DNA from: Rhinopomastus cyanomelas
Taxonomy: Eukaryota; Chordata; Aves; Bucerotiformes; Rhinopomastidae
Length of the DNA: 64,000 nt
Direction of reading: 5' to 3'
NCBI GenBank assembly: GCA_013400115.1
Contig: VXBP01000359.1
Span: forward strand, 124,001-188,000
The translations under genes were made by a program, and so were the position numbers. Positions 12,027 through 23,195 of this stretch are shown piece by piece. Below the pieces are notes generated by a model. That model was not told the DNA's origin, ran no database searches, and saw only the letters and a list, made by a program, of their open reading frames with translations. How positions within the stretch are numbered: position 1 is the stretch's first letter; every line of letters starts with the position of its first letter.

Positions 12027-12847
12027 CACAGAATCACAGAACGTTAGGGTTTGGAAGGGACCTCAAAAGATCATCTAGTTCAATCCCCCCACCACAGCAG
12101 AATCACCTAGACCAAGTTGCACAGGAACATGGCCAGGCAGGTTGTAAACTCTTCCAGAGGAGGAGACTCCACAACCGCCCTAGGCAGCCCATTCTGGTTG
12201 TCTGTCACGCTCACTGGGAAGAAGTTCTTTCTGATATTTATGTGGCACCTCCTATGTTCCAGCTGACACCTGTTGCTCCTTGTCCTGCCACTAGATGACA
12301 CTCAGCAGTCACTGGCTCCATCTTCCTAGCACCCGTCTTTCACATATTTGTAAACATTAATGACATCACTGAATCACTCTGGTTGTAAAGACCTCTGGGA
12401 TCATGGAGTCCAACCATCTACCCTACCTTACAAGTTTCCCCCTCAACACCTCATCCAAAGGATCTTTAAACACATCCAGGGATGGTGACTCAGCTCTCTC
12501 TCTCTGGGAAGCCCATTCCAGTGCTTGACCACCCTTTCTGTGAAAAAATTCCTTCTAACACCTAGTCTAAACCTACCCTGTTGTAACTCCAACCCATTCC
12601 CTCTTGTTCCATCACTAGTTGGTTCTGAGAAGAGACCAACACCAACCTCTCCACAACATCCCTTCAGGTAGCTGTAGGGAGTGATGAGGTCTCCTCTCAG
12701 CCTCCTCTTCTTCAAACGAAAGTCACCCCTCAGTCTCCTTTCAAGGTCAGGAGACTCAGCTCCCTTAGCCTTCCCGGATAAGGGAGATGTTCTGCTGCCT
12801 TCATCATCGTTGTTGCTCTGTACTGGACTTTCTCAAGCAGTTCTGTG
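12027..12847 (-). mobile_element. CR1 LINE, class A, interrupted by another CR1
   Basis: Minus-strand class A copy in two pieces. Piece one (12027-12369) runs from the 3' octamers to the position normally read ATTAATGAGGTCAC. Piece two (12721-12847) resumes at GTCACCCCTCAGTCTCC and continues to TTCTGTG. The consensus is continuous across the gap, so the material between is an insertion. Confidence 0.88.
12370..12720 (-). mobile_element. CR1 LINE, class B, nested inside a class A copy
   Basis: About 350 bp of a distinct CR1 class. It has GGAGTCCAACCATCTACCC near the 3' end, CACATCCAGGGATGGTGACTC, and a C-terminal ORF2 frame including RNFFTERVVKHWNGLPRE. It belongs to the same class as 50406-50682. 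It sits exactly in the break of the surrounding copy. Confidence 0.85.
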
Positions 12848-13582
12848 GCTAATAGTAAGCAATAATCTGATAGAGCAAAAGTGGCTGTGCCAACAGAATT
12901 TTCTAAGAGGAGAGCTGGTTTATGCAGAGCTGTTAGAAGGTAAAATAGGGCTGGAGTTGCAGTAATTAAGGTGTTTATGGCCTTCCTAAACAAATTCAGG
13001 GCTATGGTGAACTTTGAAGATAGTCCAGCTGGAGTGTTTGACAGAACGTTAAGCACACACCTGTGGCACCCTGGCATTAGGCTGGGCTGTAACGGTGCAA
13101 AAGAGATTGGCTCTGCTTGTATTAACACCGTTCTGAAACGTACTTTGCACGAGAACTGTCTGAAATTAGTTCAGTTTGCTACCCGCTGTAACATATGACA
13201 TTTTTCTAATTAGGGCAATGTTTAATTTACTGTCTCAAGGCTTTTTGAATAAATATAAATTGTCATACTAAAGTGACAGGTGTAAAACCCTGGGTAGCTG
13301 TGTTAGAGAGGTTAATTTGCTCTTAATCAAATCAGTTCTGCTTTGCTTTCTCATGGGGAGTGAGAGATAATAGGGCTGTTTAACTGGAGATTAGGCAGCC
13401 TTTTTCCTGGAATTCCCAAAGGGGTCACCTGAGCTGTACTGTGTTGTATCCTCTATAAAGATATTTGAATACATCAACATTTAAAGATGTGCTACATCTA
13501 TTCACCAGAGTATGTCAGTGCCCGTGTGTGTGGTTCAGCAGCACTGAGAGGGGACCTAAGAGGAGAGGAGCTATAGGAATGT
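12848..13582. other. Single-copy non-coding DNA
   Basis: No gene or repeat recognised. Confidence 0.45.
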
Positions 13583-14000
13583 GATCATAGAATCATTAGG
13601 GATTGGAAGGGACCTCAAAAGATCATCTAGTCCAATCCTCCTGACACAGCAGGATCACCTAGACTAAGTCTCACAGGAACATATACAGGCAGGTTTGAAA
13701 TATCTCCAGAGAAGGAGACTTCACAATGCCCCTGGGCAGCCTGTTCTGGTGCTTCATTACCCTGACTGGGAAGAAGCTCCTTCTGATATTTATATGGAAC
13801 CTCCTATGTTCCAGCTGACATCCATTACCCATTGTCCTATCACTAGATGACATTGAACAGAGCCTGGCTCCATCCTCCTGACACCCACCCTTCTCATCTT
13901 TATAGACATTAATGAGGTCACCCCTGAGTCTCCTCTTCTCCAAGCTAAAGAGACCCAGCTCCCTCAACCTCTCCTCATAAGGGAGGTGCTCCACTTCCTT
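13583..14000 (-). mobile_element. CR1 LINE, class A, ORF2 C-terminus and 3' UTR
   Basis: About 418 bp with an intact 3' end. The minus-strand frame 13671-13994 is open for 107 codons and shows the ORF2 C-terminal motifs HLPYEERLRELGLFSLEKRR, GDLINVYKDEKGGCQEDGAR and NIRRSFFPVRVMKHQNRLPR. It ends in FLYMFL-like sequence, so the usual stop is shifted. Confidence 0.93.
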
Positions 14001-14700
14001 GTGGAGAGCTGCAATGTACCACCCAAGGAGGGACCTATCCCTTCCCTGGGTTTGGAGGAGAAAGAGGGACAGACTTTGTTTTTTCTTATTGAGCTGAAAA
14101 GGGACGTGATGGGGGTGGTGGGGGAAAGGTCTTCACCCACATCATTTCATTTGCACTGAGAAAAGAGTCAATATTCACGGTTCTGCAAGTTGATAAAAGA
14201 GGCAGGAAATAGAAATGAAGGCACTTGCCAATTTGTAAGACTTCATGGAGGAAATGGAAAGGAAGAAGTTTGGTTTGCAGGATCAATAGCTGGAGGCTAT
14301 TGTATCTTGCAGCTCTTGATGGGATTTGATGAGAAGAGGCAGTCCCTGGCCAGACAGGAGCACCCTGCCATGAGTAGTCTAGGAGAAGAGCTGTAGGCTG
14401 TGGAAAACAAACTTGGAGGGAAAGAAGAGCAGGCTGAGGCAATTCTGTGTGCTGGAGAGAGCAGTCTAGCATGTCGAGGAATGTCTGAGGCTGTGGGTGA
14501 GAGCAATGGAATATTAGTCTGCCTCCTGCAAATGGGATAAAAGTTTGGAGTGGAGTTTAGGGATAACTGGCGTCTTGTTTTCCTGCTCTTCAATGTAAGT
14601 AATTAAAAATGAGTGGTATGAAGTGGCTGTTTGATGTGACCTTGTATGATTTTAAGGGTTGGTTTGTTTTCCTTAAGCAGTCCCATTTTATCATGAAAAC
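14001..14700. other. Single-copy non-coding DNA
   Basis: Open frames on both strands (14086-14593) overlap each other and show no family signature. No repeat seen. Confidence 0.45.
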
Positions 14701-15016
14701 GTGAAGGGTGGGTGTCAGGAGGATGGAGCCAGACTCTTATCAATGGCATCTGGTGATAGGACAATGGGCATAGGTGTGAGCTGGAACATAGGAGGTTCCA
14801 TATAAATATGAGAAGGAACTTCTTCCCAGTGAGAGTGACAGAGCACTGGAACAGGCTGCCCAGGGGGGCTGTGCAGTCTCCTTCTCTGGAGACACTTAAA
14901 ACCCGCCTGGATGTGTTCCTGTGCCACTTGGTGGAGGTGATTGTGCTGTGTCAGGGGGATTGGACTAGATGACCTTTCTAGTTCCCTTGCAATCCCTAAT
15001 GATTCTATGATTCTAT
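14701..15016 (+). mobile_element. CR1 LINE, class A, 5'-truncated
   Basis: Starts at GTGAAGGGTGGGTGTCAGG in the ORF2 C-terminal region and runs to two ATTCTATGATTCTATAA octamers. The usual TCTAG stop region has changed to GGTGGAGG, so the original stop codon is lost. Confidence 0.93.
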
Positions 15017-16580
15017 AACATGCAGAGACAGATTCCCAGCTGTGACTTATTCTCTGTTTATTTGAATGAGCCTTGTGCAGTGCTCAGAGAAACGTTACCT
15101 TTTTTGTGTATATAAACCTATATTGTATGTAAAGCGAGCAAATCCTTTGACATGTTTAGAATCCTGTGTTCTGGATGTGCTGGGCAAAATAAGAAGGATA
15201 GATACTATCGCTCTTCTACTATTTATGGACTATAAAGTCTTTACAGTGGCATTGACAAAGGGTTTATAGTCAGTACACAAGCTGGTTATACCATAAATTG
15301 TAATGTTATATGATAAACTGGAAGTTTATAGCAGTAGTAGATATCAAAGGGAAAAAAATGAATTTTGGTTGGAAATGATCTATCATGGGATGGAGTTGCT
15401 ACGTGTTTAAATATTCAACCATTTTTGTCTTCATTTATTTTGAAGTTGCTGATAATTCATGTGCTACAGACCCAGGATTTATAGGTTTATTTAGAGACTG
15501 CTGTGGGGGGAGGTAGGAATAGACCCTTTAAACTCGAGAACAACACGTTCTGGTGCGGTAGCCGAGAAACACTGATGCAATTAAATTGATTCAGGTCTTT
15601 GGTTTCCAGCTCTAGAAATGGCAAATGGAGCTGCTGCTAAATATTTGGTCTGTTGCTACAGGGCTCCCAATAATGCAGTAAAATAGTTGGATTACTATTT
15701 CCAGGAATGTAAATGGAAACTACTTACAGCAAAAATGTCTTAAACATAATTTAATTGCTTTGAGTTTACATAAAAACTAAAAGCAGTAAAATGTCAACAA
15801 ATGTTAATTCCCCTTCCTTTGTGAGTTTCATTCCTTCCTTTGGCTAATGATTCTGTAAACAAAAACCAAAATATTCTTAGTGTTTGCTTACAACACTTTT
15901 AATTTCGTTTGAAGATATCTTGCTGTTGTTCTTCCCATTGTAAGGAATTACTATCCATTAAATTTTTCATTTAAAATCATAATTTATCACAGTTTTTTCT
16001 CCCATTATGTGTTTTTGGTGCCTGCCTGCATTGCAGACTGAGTGACACTGTAAACCTAACCGATCATTTGCAGGTAAATTAATGTGGTTTTTTGAGCTTT
16101 TAGAAATAACTTGTGATATGAAGTGTGTTGTAGGAATTGTCAAGCTTTGAAAACACTTTTGCTGTCTTAATTTGGAACATGCACAGCTCTTAGGCCTTCC
16201 AAAACTCTGGTTGTACCTTAGATTGGACACAAAAATAGAGTAATAAACCTCTTTTTTTGTAGTGGAGTCTTGGTGGTAATGATGGTTGATACTTGTGTGT
16301 TGTTAAGACCCAGGTTCACAGACTTAAACAAAAAACTCAAAACTTAGCCATTGAGGAGACTTGAGAGAGTTGGTTTGATTTGACAACTGAATCCCAGTAG
16401 AGAAAAGAGCATGACAGGAGAGAGGGGCAGCAGAAGACTGCAGACTGTGAGCCCAGTGCTGCACTAGGTGGTTTTAATGGTTCCAAAGCACCTCTGGTTA
16501 CTGTGTCACCCAGCTCCACTCGAGGTGGTGAGGGACTGTTAGTGGTCAAAGCTCTCATTGATGTATCTCAGATATGACAA
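15017..16580. other. AT-rich single-copy DNA
   Basis: About 1.56 kb, AT-rich, no CR1. No exon supported. Confidence 0.45.
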
Positions 16581-16816
16581 ATCACACAGAATTACAGAAC
16601 AAAACCCACCTGGATGTGTTCCTGTGTGACTTGGTCTAGTCGATCCTGCTGTGGCAGGGGGATTGGACTGGATGATCTTTCGAGGTCCCTTCCAATCCAT
16701 AATGATTCTAAGATTCTGTGATTAGGGATTGGAAGGGACCTCGAAAGATCATCTAGTCCAATCCCCCAGCCAGGGCAGGGTCGCCTAGACCGAGTTGCAC
16801 AGGAACGTACCCAAGC
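16581..16816 (-). mobile_element. CR1 LINE 3' tail, interrupted by another CR1
   Basis: The left piece (16581-16600, ATCACACAGAATTACAGAAC) is the octamer end of a minus-strand CR1. It resumes at 16721 with ATTAGGGATTGGAAGGGACC and runs to the ORF2 end at about 16816. The two pieces join seamlessly in the consensus. Confidence 0.82.
16601..16720 (+). mobile_element. CR1 LINE tail nested in an opposite-strand CR1 tail
   Basis: Sense-strand copy from AAAACCCACCTGGATGTG through the UTR stem and terminal AGATTCTGTG. Because host and insert are opposite, an inverted repeat of some 45 bp per side is centred near 16720. Confidence 0.85.
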
Positions 16817-16904
16817 CTTTCTTTGCTCTCTGCTTTGAATTACTTCTGAGGGTCCCCATTTCTCTCTGTAGCTGATGCATTCCTCAGAGACGAGATTATA
16901 TGTA

Positions 16905-17008
16905 GGATTACAGTATGCTTTAGTTTGGAAAAGACCTTTACGATCACAGAGTCCAGCCACTAACCCAACTACCTGTACCAAGCCCACCGCTAACTCGTGT
17001 CCCTATGT
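16905..17008 (-). mobile_element. Old CR1 3' fragment
   Basis: Diverged minus-strand CR1 3' end: TTTGGAAAAGACCTTTACGATC, AGAGTCCAGCCACTAACCC, AAGCCCACCGCTAACTCGTGTCCCT. It resembles the class at 28724-28840. Confidence 0.65.
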
Positions 17009-19078
17009 GTCAGGAGGTGGAGAGAGGCTTTCAAACCTCTTCAACAGTCAACAGAATGGCACGAGAAATCACATTTGGGGAGCAAACTCTGAGCAATATT
17101 TCAGTCTCTCCCTCTTGTCAGGGACCTGGGTAATGTCTGAGCACAAGCAGAGCACATCCCGCATGGCTTGTTTCTGAGTTAGGCTCCAGTGTGACTGGAT
17201 AATGAATATGCATGAAAGGAGAAATAGGGGTGAGATTTTGAGTTCAGGGTTGGTGTTTGAGTTGATTTTGTTTTATTCTGAAGAATTTTTTTTTTCTGGG
17301 GGGATGGGAAATCTAGTAACTGCCGTTTTCCCTCGAAGTACAAAGCTTGCGTACCTCACTCAAGTAGGATGCTAAGGATGAAAGGATGTATCTCCCCAAG
17401 CCATTTCTTGAGTTGATTTTCATACATTTCTAGCAGTTTTCAATTGCATCATGCAGCAGTCAAGTGGTCTTGTTTGCTCTAGTTATGCCAGAGGAATTCT
17501 TTGAGGAAATTAAGAACCAAACATAAAACACTGACAGAGCATTTCGGGCTTGGACTCTGCGCTTGTTCTGAGCCTTCTGCAGTCTTTGACACCCCTGCAA
17601 AGGGACTGGAAGTTGGGATTGGTGCCATTTCTCCATTTGCAATCCTGATAATCTGATCGGACTTCGACTTCCTCTCTGTCACTGTTTTGAATATGGAATT
17701 GCTCCACACGATTTTCAAATAGCACAGTTTTATGGGCACTTTGGCCACTGTTCCAGCCCATAAACCCTAATAAGGTTGACATTAGTGCCTACAAGATAGA
17801 TTCTTCCAAGAAGGGCAGGTGTTTTTGTCTTTGTAGTTGCCACCGTGAGGCGGTATTGAATATTTGCACTGGGAAGAATTAATCACGTAGCCAGGACACC
17901 CGCAGCGAGTTGTAGGAAGCTTTGTGTGGTGGGAGATAGCAATGGAGAACAGCTCTGCTGCAGCACAGATCTGCTCTTCTCCTACAGGGGCTGACAGGGA
18001 CTGCTCGAGCTTTGTCCCTAAAAATTCTCAAGGCTCAGAGAGCTCTAATGAACCTTAACAGTTCTGAGCAGGTTCAGCTGCCTCATTCCAGGACCCAGGA
18101 GCCTTATTTAAGCTCCAGTTGACCTCAGACAGGTTTGTTCCCTCCTGGCAGCTACTGAGTGCTGGGCTGTCACCTGGCCCTGACACATGAGCACTGCTCA
18201 GGTAGGGCAGGACTGTGCCCAGTGGTCTGGGGTCAGCTTTTGGGAGCAGAGCCGTTTCTGCTCACTCTGCAAGGGGTGTTTCCAGCACAGCTGGGTTTAA
18301 GCTGCAGGAGAACAGAATAGCTTGTGTGTAGCTTCCTAAATCTGACTGCTTCTTTTTTATTGTGATCAGAAATGAAGGTTTCAACGTGTTTATTGTGATT
18401 GGTAGTGCTGGTTTCAAGTGTCTTTATCAGGCAAACTATTCAGGGCATCTTTTTTTTCTGCTGAAGTTGCTACCTGCTTTGTCTAAGAACTTGCATGATT
18501 TATCTGCAGCTTAAAACGTCTCCCTTTTCCAGAAGACACAAAGAGTGATGTTTTCAGTTCACTCACATCAGATTTAAGAAAGGGGAGGGGGCAGCCAGGC
18601 ATATGTTCATATGCCTGTGGCTTTTGTTTGTGCTAGAAAGGTTAAATGACTCTGTGCTCCTGTATGAGGTCATAACTGATTTCTGTGAAATACTTGGAAG
18701 TCGTTTCTACCTCATAAAATCTCTAATGGATACTCATCAGACCACATGTGTACTTGAGGATTTATGGGCTGTGTGTGATGCATTCACTCATGACTATTAT
18801 AACGCACCATTTTAATAGGAAACAATTCTTTGGGAGGTAATTGTTCCTTTTTTAATTTCCAGAGCTGATTATGCTCTTGTAAGCACAATACCTGTATTAA
18901 TCTGTTGCTGCCCGGAGTGAACCACTAAAAATGTAGTCAAGTTTGAGTTGCTGCAGTAGGCACTGATGTCATCACTGGTGAATCTGAGTGGTGAAATTGA
19001 TTTGAACTCTCCGGGTCTGTGCTCTCCCTTGCTGGTGGAAGAAGATACCAGTGCAAGGAACAGATCACTGCAGCCTTT
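17009..19078. other. Single-copy non-coding DNA
   Basis: About 2 kb without CR1. Nothing beyond short frames (up to 90 aa, overlapping) is seen. Confidence 0.45.
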
Positions 19079-19697
19079 TTCACAGAATCACAGAACATTA
19101 GGGATTGAAAGGGACCTTGAAAGATAGTCCAATCCCCCTGACACTGGGACTAGGATCACCTAGTCCCAGTGGCACAGGAACATATCCAGACAGGTTTTAA
19201 ATTTCTCCAGAGAAGGAGACTCCGCAACTGCCCTGGACAGCCTGTTCCAGTGCTCCATCACTCTCACTGGGAAGAAGTTCCCTCATTGGACTAGATGATC
19301 TCTCAAGGTCCTTTCCAATTCCTAATGGTTCTATGATGATTCTATGTTATTTATATGGAACCTCTTATGTTCCAGCTGACACCCACTGCCCCCTGTCCTA
19401 TCACTAGATGACACTGAGAAGAGCCTGGCTCCATCCTCCTGACACCCACCCTTCACATATTTATAGACATTAATGAGATTACCCCTCAGTCTCCTCCAAG
19501 CTCAAGAGACTCAGCTCCCTCAGACTTTCCTCATAAGGGAGATGTTCCACTTCCTTCATCGTCCTTATTGCTCTATGCTGGACTCTCTCCAGCAGCTCTG
19601 TGTCCTTCTTGAACTGAGGGGCCCAGAACTGGACACAACGCTCCGGATGTGGTCTCACTAGGGCAGAGCAGAGGGGGAGAAGAACCTCTCTCGATAG
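19079..19697 (-). mobile_element. CR1 LINE, class A, long, interrupted by a CR1 tail
   Basis: Minus-strand copy in two pieces, 19079-19282 and 19347-19697, split at GAAGAAGTTCC / TTATTTATATGG. The 5' part reads REVLLPLCSALVRPHPERCV, then QFWAPQFKKDTELLERVQHR and AIRTMKEVEHLPYE (19479-19709), the CR1 ORF2 region just after RT. A perfect 13-bp palindrome occurs at 19142-19171. Confidence 0.92.
19283..19346 (+). mobile_element. 64-bp CR1 3' tail nested in an opposite CR1
   Basis: CATTGGACTAGATGATCTC through ATTCCTAATGGTTC and ATTCTATG octamers. The complete 3' end with severe 5' truncation is typical of CR1 retrotransposition. About 8 bp of host sequence (TTCTGATA) appear lost at the site. Confidence 0.87.
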
Positions 19698-21320
19698 GCT
19701 TTTAAACAAGTTGCTTAGCTTGTGTCTCTGACGTAACCTTGGTGATCTGTCTGCTCTTCAGGTAGAGTTCCCATGGGGTGGTGGGTTATTTCTGGATACC
19801 TGCATAGAGTAAGCTGTCACTCCTGCTTGCAAGATATGAATGTTTCTGCTGTGGGAAACAAGTGCTTCTTACTCAAAGTAAGATAACCTGAATCTTGGTA
19901 GCTTTCCAGTAAATAATTGCCAAAATGCCAGGTTCAGTACAGGCACGTTTAGCTTTGGTGTCTGTTAGCTTGCTTAAGTAACTTGCATGCTACATGCATC
20001 TAGACTAGAGGTACTTCTCAGGCTAGATGACTAACAGCTGGCTGGTGTCTTGTCCTAGTATCCAATATTTCTGTAATAAATGCAGTGGAGTTCATCTAAA
20101 CTAAATTCTTGTTTTGTGGTGTGCCAGAATCCAAGCCTGTGAGGCTTAAATCTTCCAGTGAGGTTGTCTTGCATCTTGTATCCTCATCATATGCAAAGTT
20201 GTGTTCTCTTTGGAAAGAACAAAAAGGGGTTGAGTGTCTGCTTGAGCAAGCCTTGTGGCCACGTATGACTTTGCTGCTCTGGAGTGCACCCCTCCAGCCC
20301 ATATTGCAGCGATGCCTTTCATGAAACAGGATGAGAGTGCCTCGGCAGCTGCATGGAGAGCCCTGCAGAGAGACTCTTCTGCTCCTCGTCCCTCATTTTC
20401 CAAGAGCTGTCTTGACACAGTACTTGAGCTGGGATTTTTAACTATGCAGTTATACTGTCAAAGAGAAATATGGATTGTGATCCACATCTGAGCTGTTTAT
20501 AGTCTGTTTACAAAATGTTGTATATTTTTGTATTTGAGTCTAGACCCATTCACACCGAGCAGAGAATGAGCAGGACTTTGGATGAGGGAGAGAACATCGC
20601 TTCAGCTCACATTTTGAAACTGGAGCAAATGGTTGCTAAAGATAGGTGTGTGTTACACTCTAAATGCAGACAGTCACTCTGAAGCCTTCTAGTAGCAACA
20701 GTGGCTCATCTCTGTTTTTCAGACGTTAATCAGACAGTTATTAATCAGGGCTGTGCAAGATCTTACATACAACTTAAGCTTTCCACTAGCAGCTCAAGTG
20801 ATCCTCCTGCGTTGGAGGTAAAATCATACCAACGCAGGAGTAACACAGCGAGAACAGTCTCACCAAAGAAGCCAACAGGCTGAGCAGCTAGTTAGTCTGG
20901 ATCAGTGCAAGAGCAATGGGGCAAGCCCATCATGTAGAGCTCAGGGACTGTGGTTTATATTCAACATCCAAAACTGATTTCAAGATATTTATTTGAACAC
21001 CTTCTCTGTAAAAGATTGGGAGGTTTTTCTTCTCCTGTCCCCCTCTTACCTGCAGTGGTATCTCCTTGTATCTCCTTCTTTCCTGAGATTCTAAATGTAT
21101 CAATGAAATTATCTGTTTGTTACAAAACAGACTCGTTTGTTTTTAAAAAGGATGGTAGAGACACAAAGGTCTGTCTTTGTAGGGGACAGACATTTCCACC
21201 AGTTTTGTCAGCATAGAGGTCCTGCTCAGATTCTGTGTAAGGAGATGGGTGATGAATCTCGGTGAATCCTCACAGTATGCTCACAATGTGGTCAAGGTGG
21301 GTATGAGCATGGAGGTAGGA
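19698..21320. other. Single-copy non-coding DNA
   Basis: About 1.6 kb. Contains a 12-bp perfect inverted repeat (20804-20840). Both-strand frames at 20096-20491 overlap and match no family I recognise. Confidence 0.45.
20804..20840. repeat. Perfect 12-bp inverted repeat (hairpin)
   Basis: CTCCTGCGTTGG at 20804-20815 pairs exactly with CCAACGCAGGAG at 20829-20840 across a 13-nt loop. It lies in otherwise single-copy DNA, not in a CR1. Confidence 0.9.
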
Positions 21321-21509
21321 GATCACAGAACACTATGGATTGGAAGGGACCTCGAAAGATCATCTAGTCCAATCCCCCTGACACAGCAGGACTGCCTAGA
21401 CCAAGTCACACAGGAAGATGTTCGGGTGGGTTTCAAACATGTCCAGAGAAGGAGAGTCCACAATCTCCTTGGGTAGCCTGTTGCAGTGCTCTGTCATCCT
21501 CACCATGAG
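21321..21509 (-). mobile_element. CR1 LINE, class A, 5'-truncated
   Basis: 3' octamer, UTR stem, ORF2 end, truncated near CTGTCATCCTCACC. Confidence 0.92.
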
Positions 21510-22840
21510 ATGCTTGATCCTTTGAAACTGAGTGATGTGTGGACCTGAAGTCAGTCCAAGCATGCTGCTGAGTTCTCTACAGTTCTGCTGTCTGTACCTC
21601 ATTGTGATTTGTCATCCTGATGTTGTAGTACATCCTTGAAGTTTGTGAATTATTTCTGTCAGCAGTTGTGCTCTTGAAGAAGGCTCATAGTGTGGGGGTG
21701 TGATGGTCCGAGGTCCTTCCGGTCCTGTTTGCTAGAAAGGCGACACATATCCTGTTTGGTTATAAGGGGCTGAAAGCACAAGGTTCCAGATGTCTGTGCT
21801 GCTGTCAGTATCACCACTGCTTGCTTAAATTCTAGCAAAAGTGCTGAAGCTTTCAAGTGGCATCACAGAAATGCCCAGAAATGCTTCAAGTGCCTGCATT
21901 TGTATCTCGTGCAACCCCAGCTCAAAATCCGACAGTCTTTGTGTTCTGGGTTTTCACTCTGAGAGAGATGTTGCTCTTCATCTCTGCTAACCTGCTGCCT
22001 CAGGCAGAAAGCAGATTTTGATTCTGTCTGTATTTTCCTCATTAGTAGAGGAAGGATGATCAAAGGTTCCTCTCGAGCTAATACCTTAACACCTGTCTGC
22101 CCTGAAACATTGATGAATGTGTCCTGGGTCCTGCAAAGCAGGAGGTAGCTAAGTGAGCATAAGGAAGACAACAATCAAGGGTCCCTTTGTCCCTCAAGGG
22201 TGGGTGAAAGCAATGCTGAGGTCTATGTGCTACTTTGCGTGATGCTGGCTGTTCCAGCAATGGGGTAAGCGCACAGGCAGCCCTGGATGCTGAAGCCAAG
22301 AACAGGGCTTCCCTGGCTGTATTCCAACAACTGACTTTCAGTCTATTCTCTAGCAAAAAAAGAGGCTCTGCAGTTCTGTGGCCACTTATCTGCCCGGTTT
22401 TCTCTCAAAATTAAGGCTTTTAACCAGGTGAAACCAATCTAAAACGTTTCCAGCACGAGTGGAACGTTGTGAATAAGGTAAGGATCTGATAGAGATGACC
22501 CATGGGAAAAACAGCCATGCAGGGTGATTCCTGGCTAGTACCAGTGACATCATGGGGCAGATAATATCCAGAAATGGCTAAAGAGTGAAGCTTCTGTTCC
22601 ATTGGAAGTCACGATGAGATCCCAAAACGTGCTGGTCAGGCTTCAGTGTTCATGAGGATTTTCTGTCTCAGTATTTTTGATATGGTGGTGTACAGTCTAG
22701 AAATCCAGACCTAAAGCTTCACATCCTGTGAATTTGGTCCCCTGCACGGTAGACTTTGTAGGACTTGGGGATTCTCCAGGCTGTTTCACCCCTTAGACAT
22801 GTCAGGCATTATGACATAGTTGAAGATCATAGGATCCCAC
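21510..22840. other. Single-copy non-coding DNA
   Basis: No exon or repeat recognised. Minus-strand frames of about 100 aa (21863-22356) are mutually overlapping and unsupported. Confidence 0.45.
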
Positions 22841-22912
22841 TCACTGCAGGGGGGTTGGTCAAGATGAGCTTTTAAGGACCTTACTAGCCCAACGCATTCT
22901 ATGAACCTGTGA
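22841..22912 (+). mobile_element. Possible old CR1 3' tail
   Basis: CACTGCAGGGGGGTTGGTC, then GATGAGCTTTTAAGGACC and ATTCTATGAACCTGTGA. The order matches the older-class CR1 tail, but the copy is well diverged. Confidence 0.55.
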
Positions 22913-22994
22913 AGTCAGTTGGGGACTTTCCAGCTATTGCTCTCTACCTTTTCTAACACCTTAAGAAGACAGGTACATTTTGCTGCTCTCTGTT

Positions 22995-23195
22995 ATCACA
23001 GAATCACAGAACATTAGGGATTGGAAGGGACCCCAAAACATCTTCTAGTCCAATCCCGCTGACACAGCAGGATCACCTAGACCAAGTCACACAGAACCAG
23101 ATCCAGGCAGGCTTCAAACATCTCCAGTGAAGGAGACTCCACAACCCCCCTGGGCAGCCTGTTCCAGGGCTCCGTAACCCTCACTGAGAAGAAGG
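22995..23195 (-). mobile_element. CR1 LINE, class A, 5'-truncated
   Basis: Full 3' end with two octamers, UTR, and the last part of ORF2 to CTCACTGAGAAGAAGG. Confidence 0.93.
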
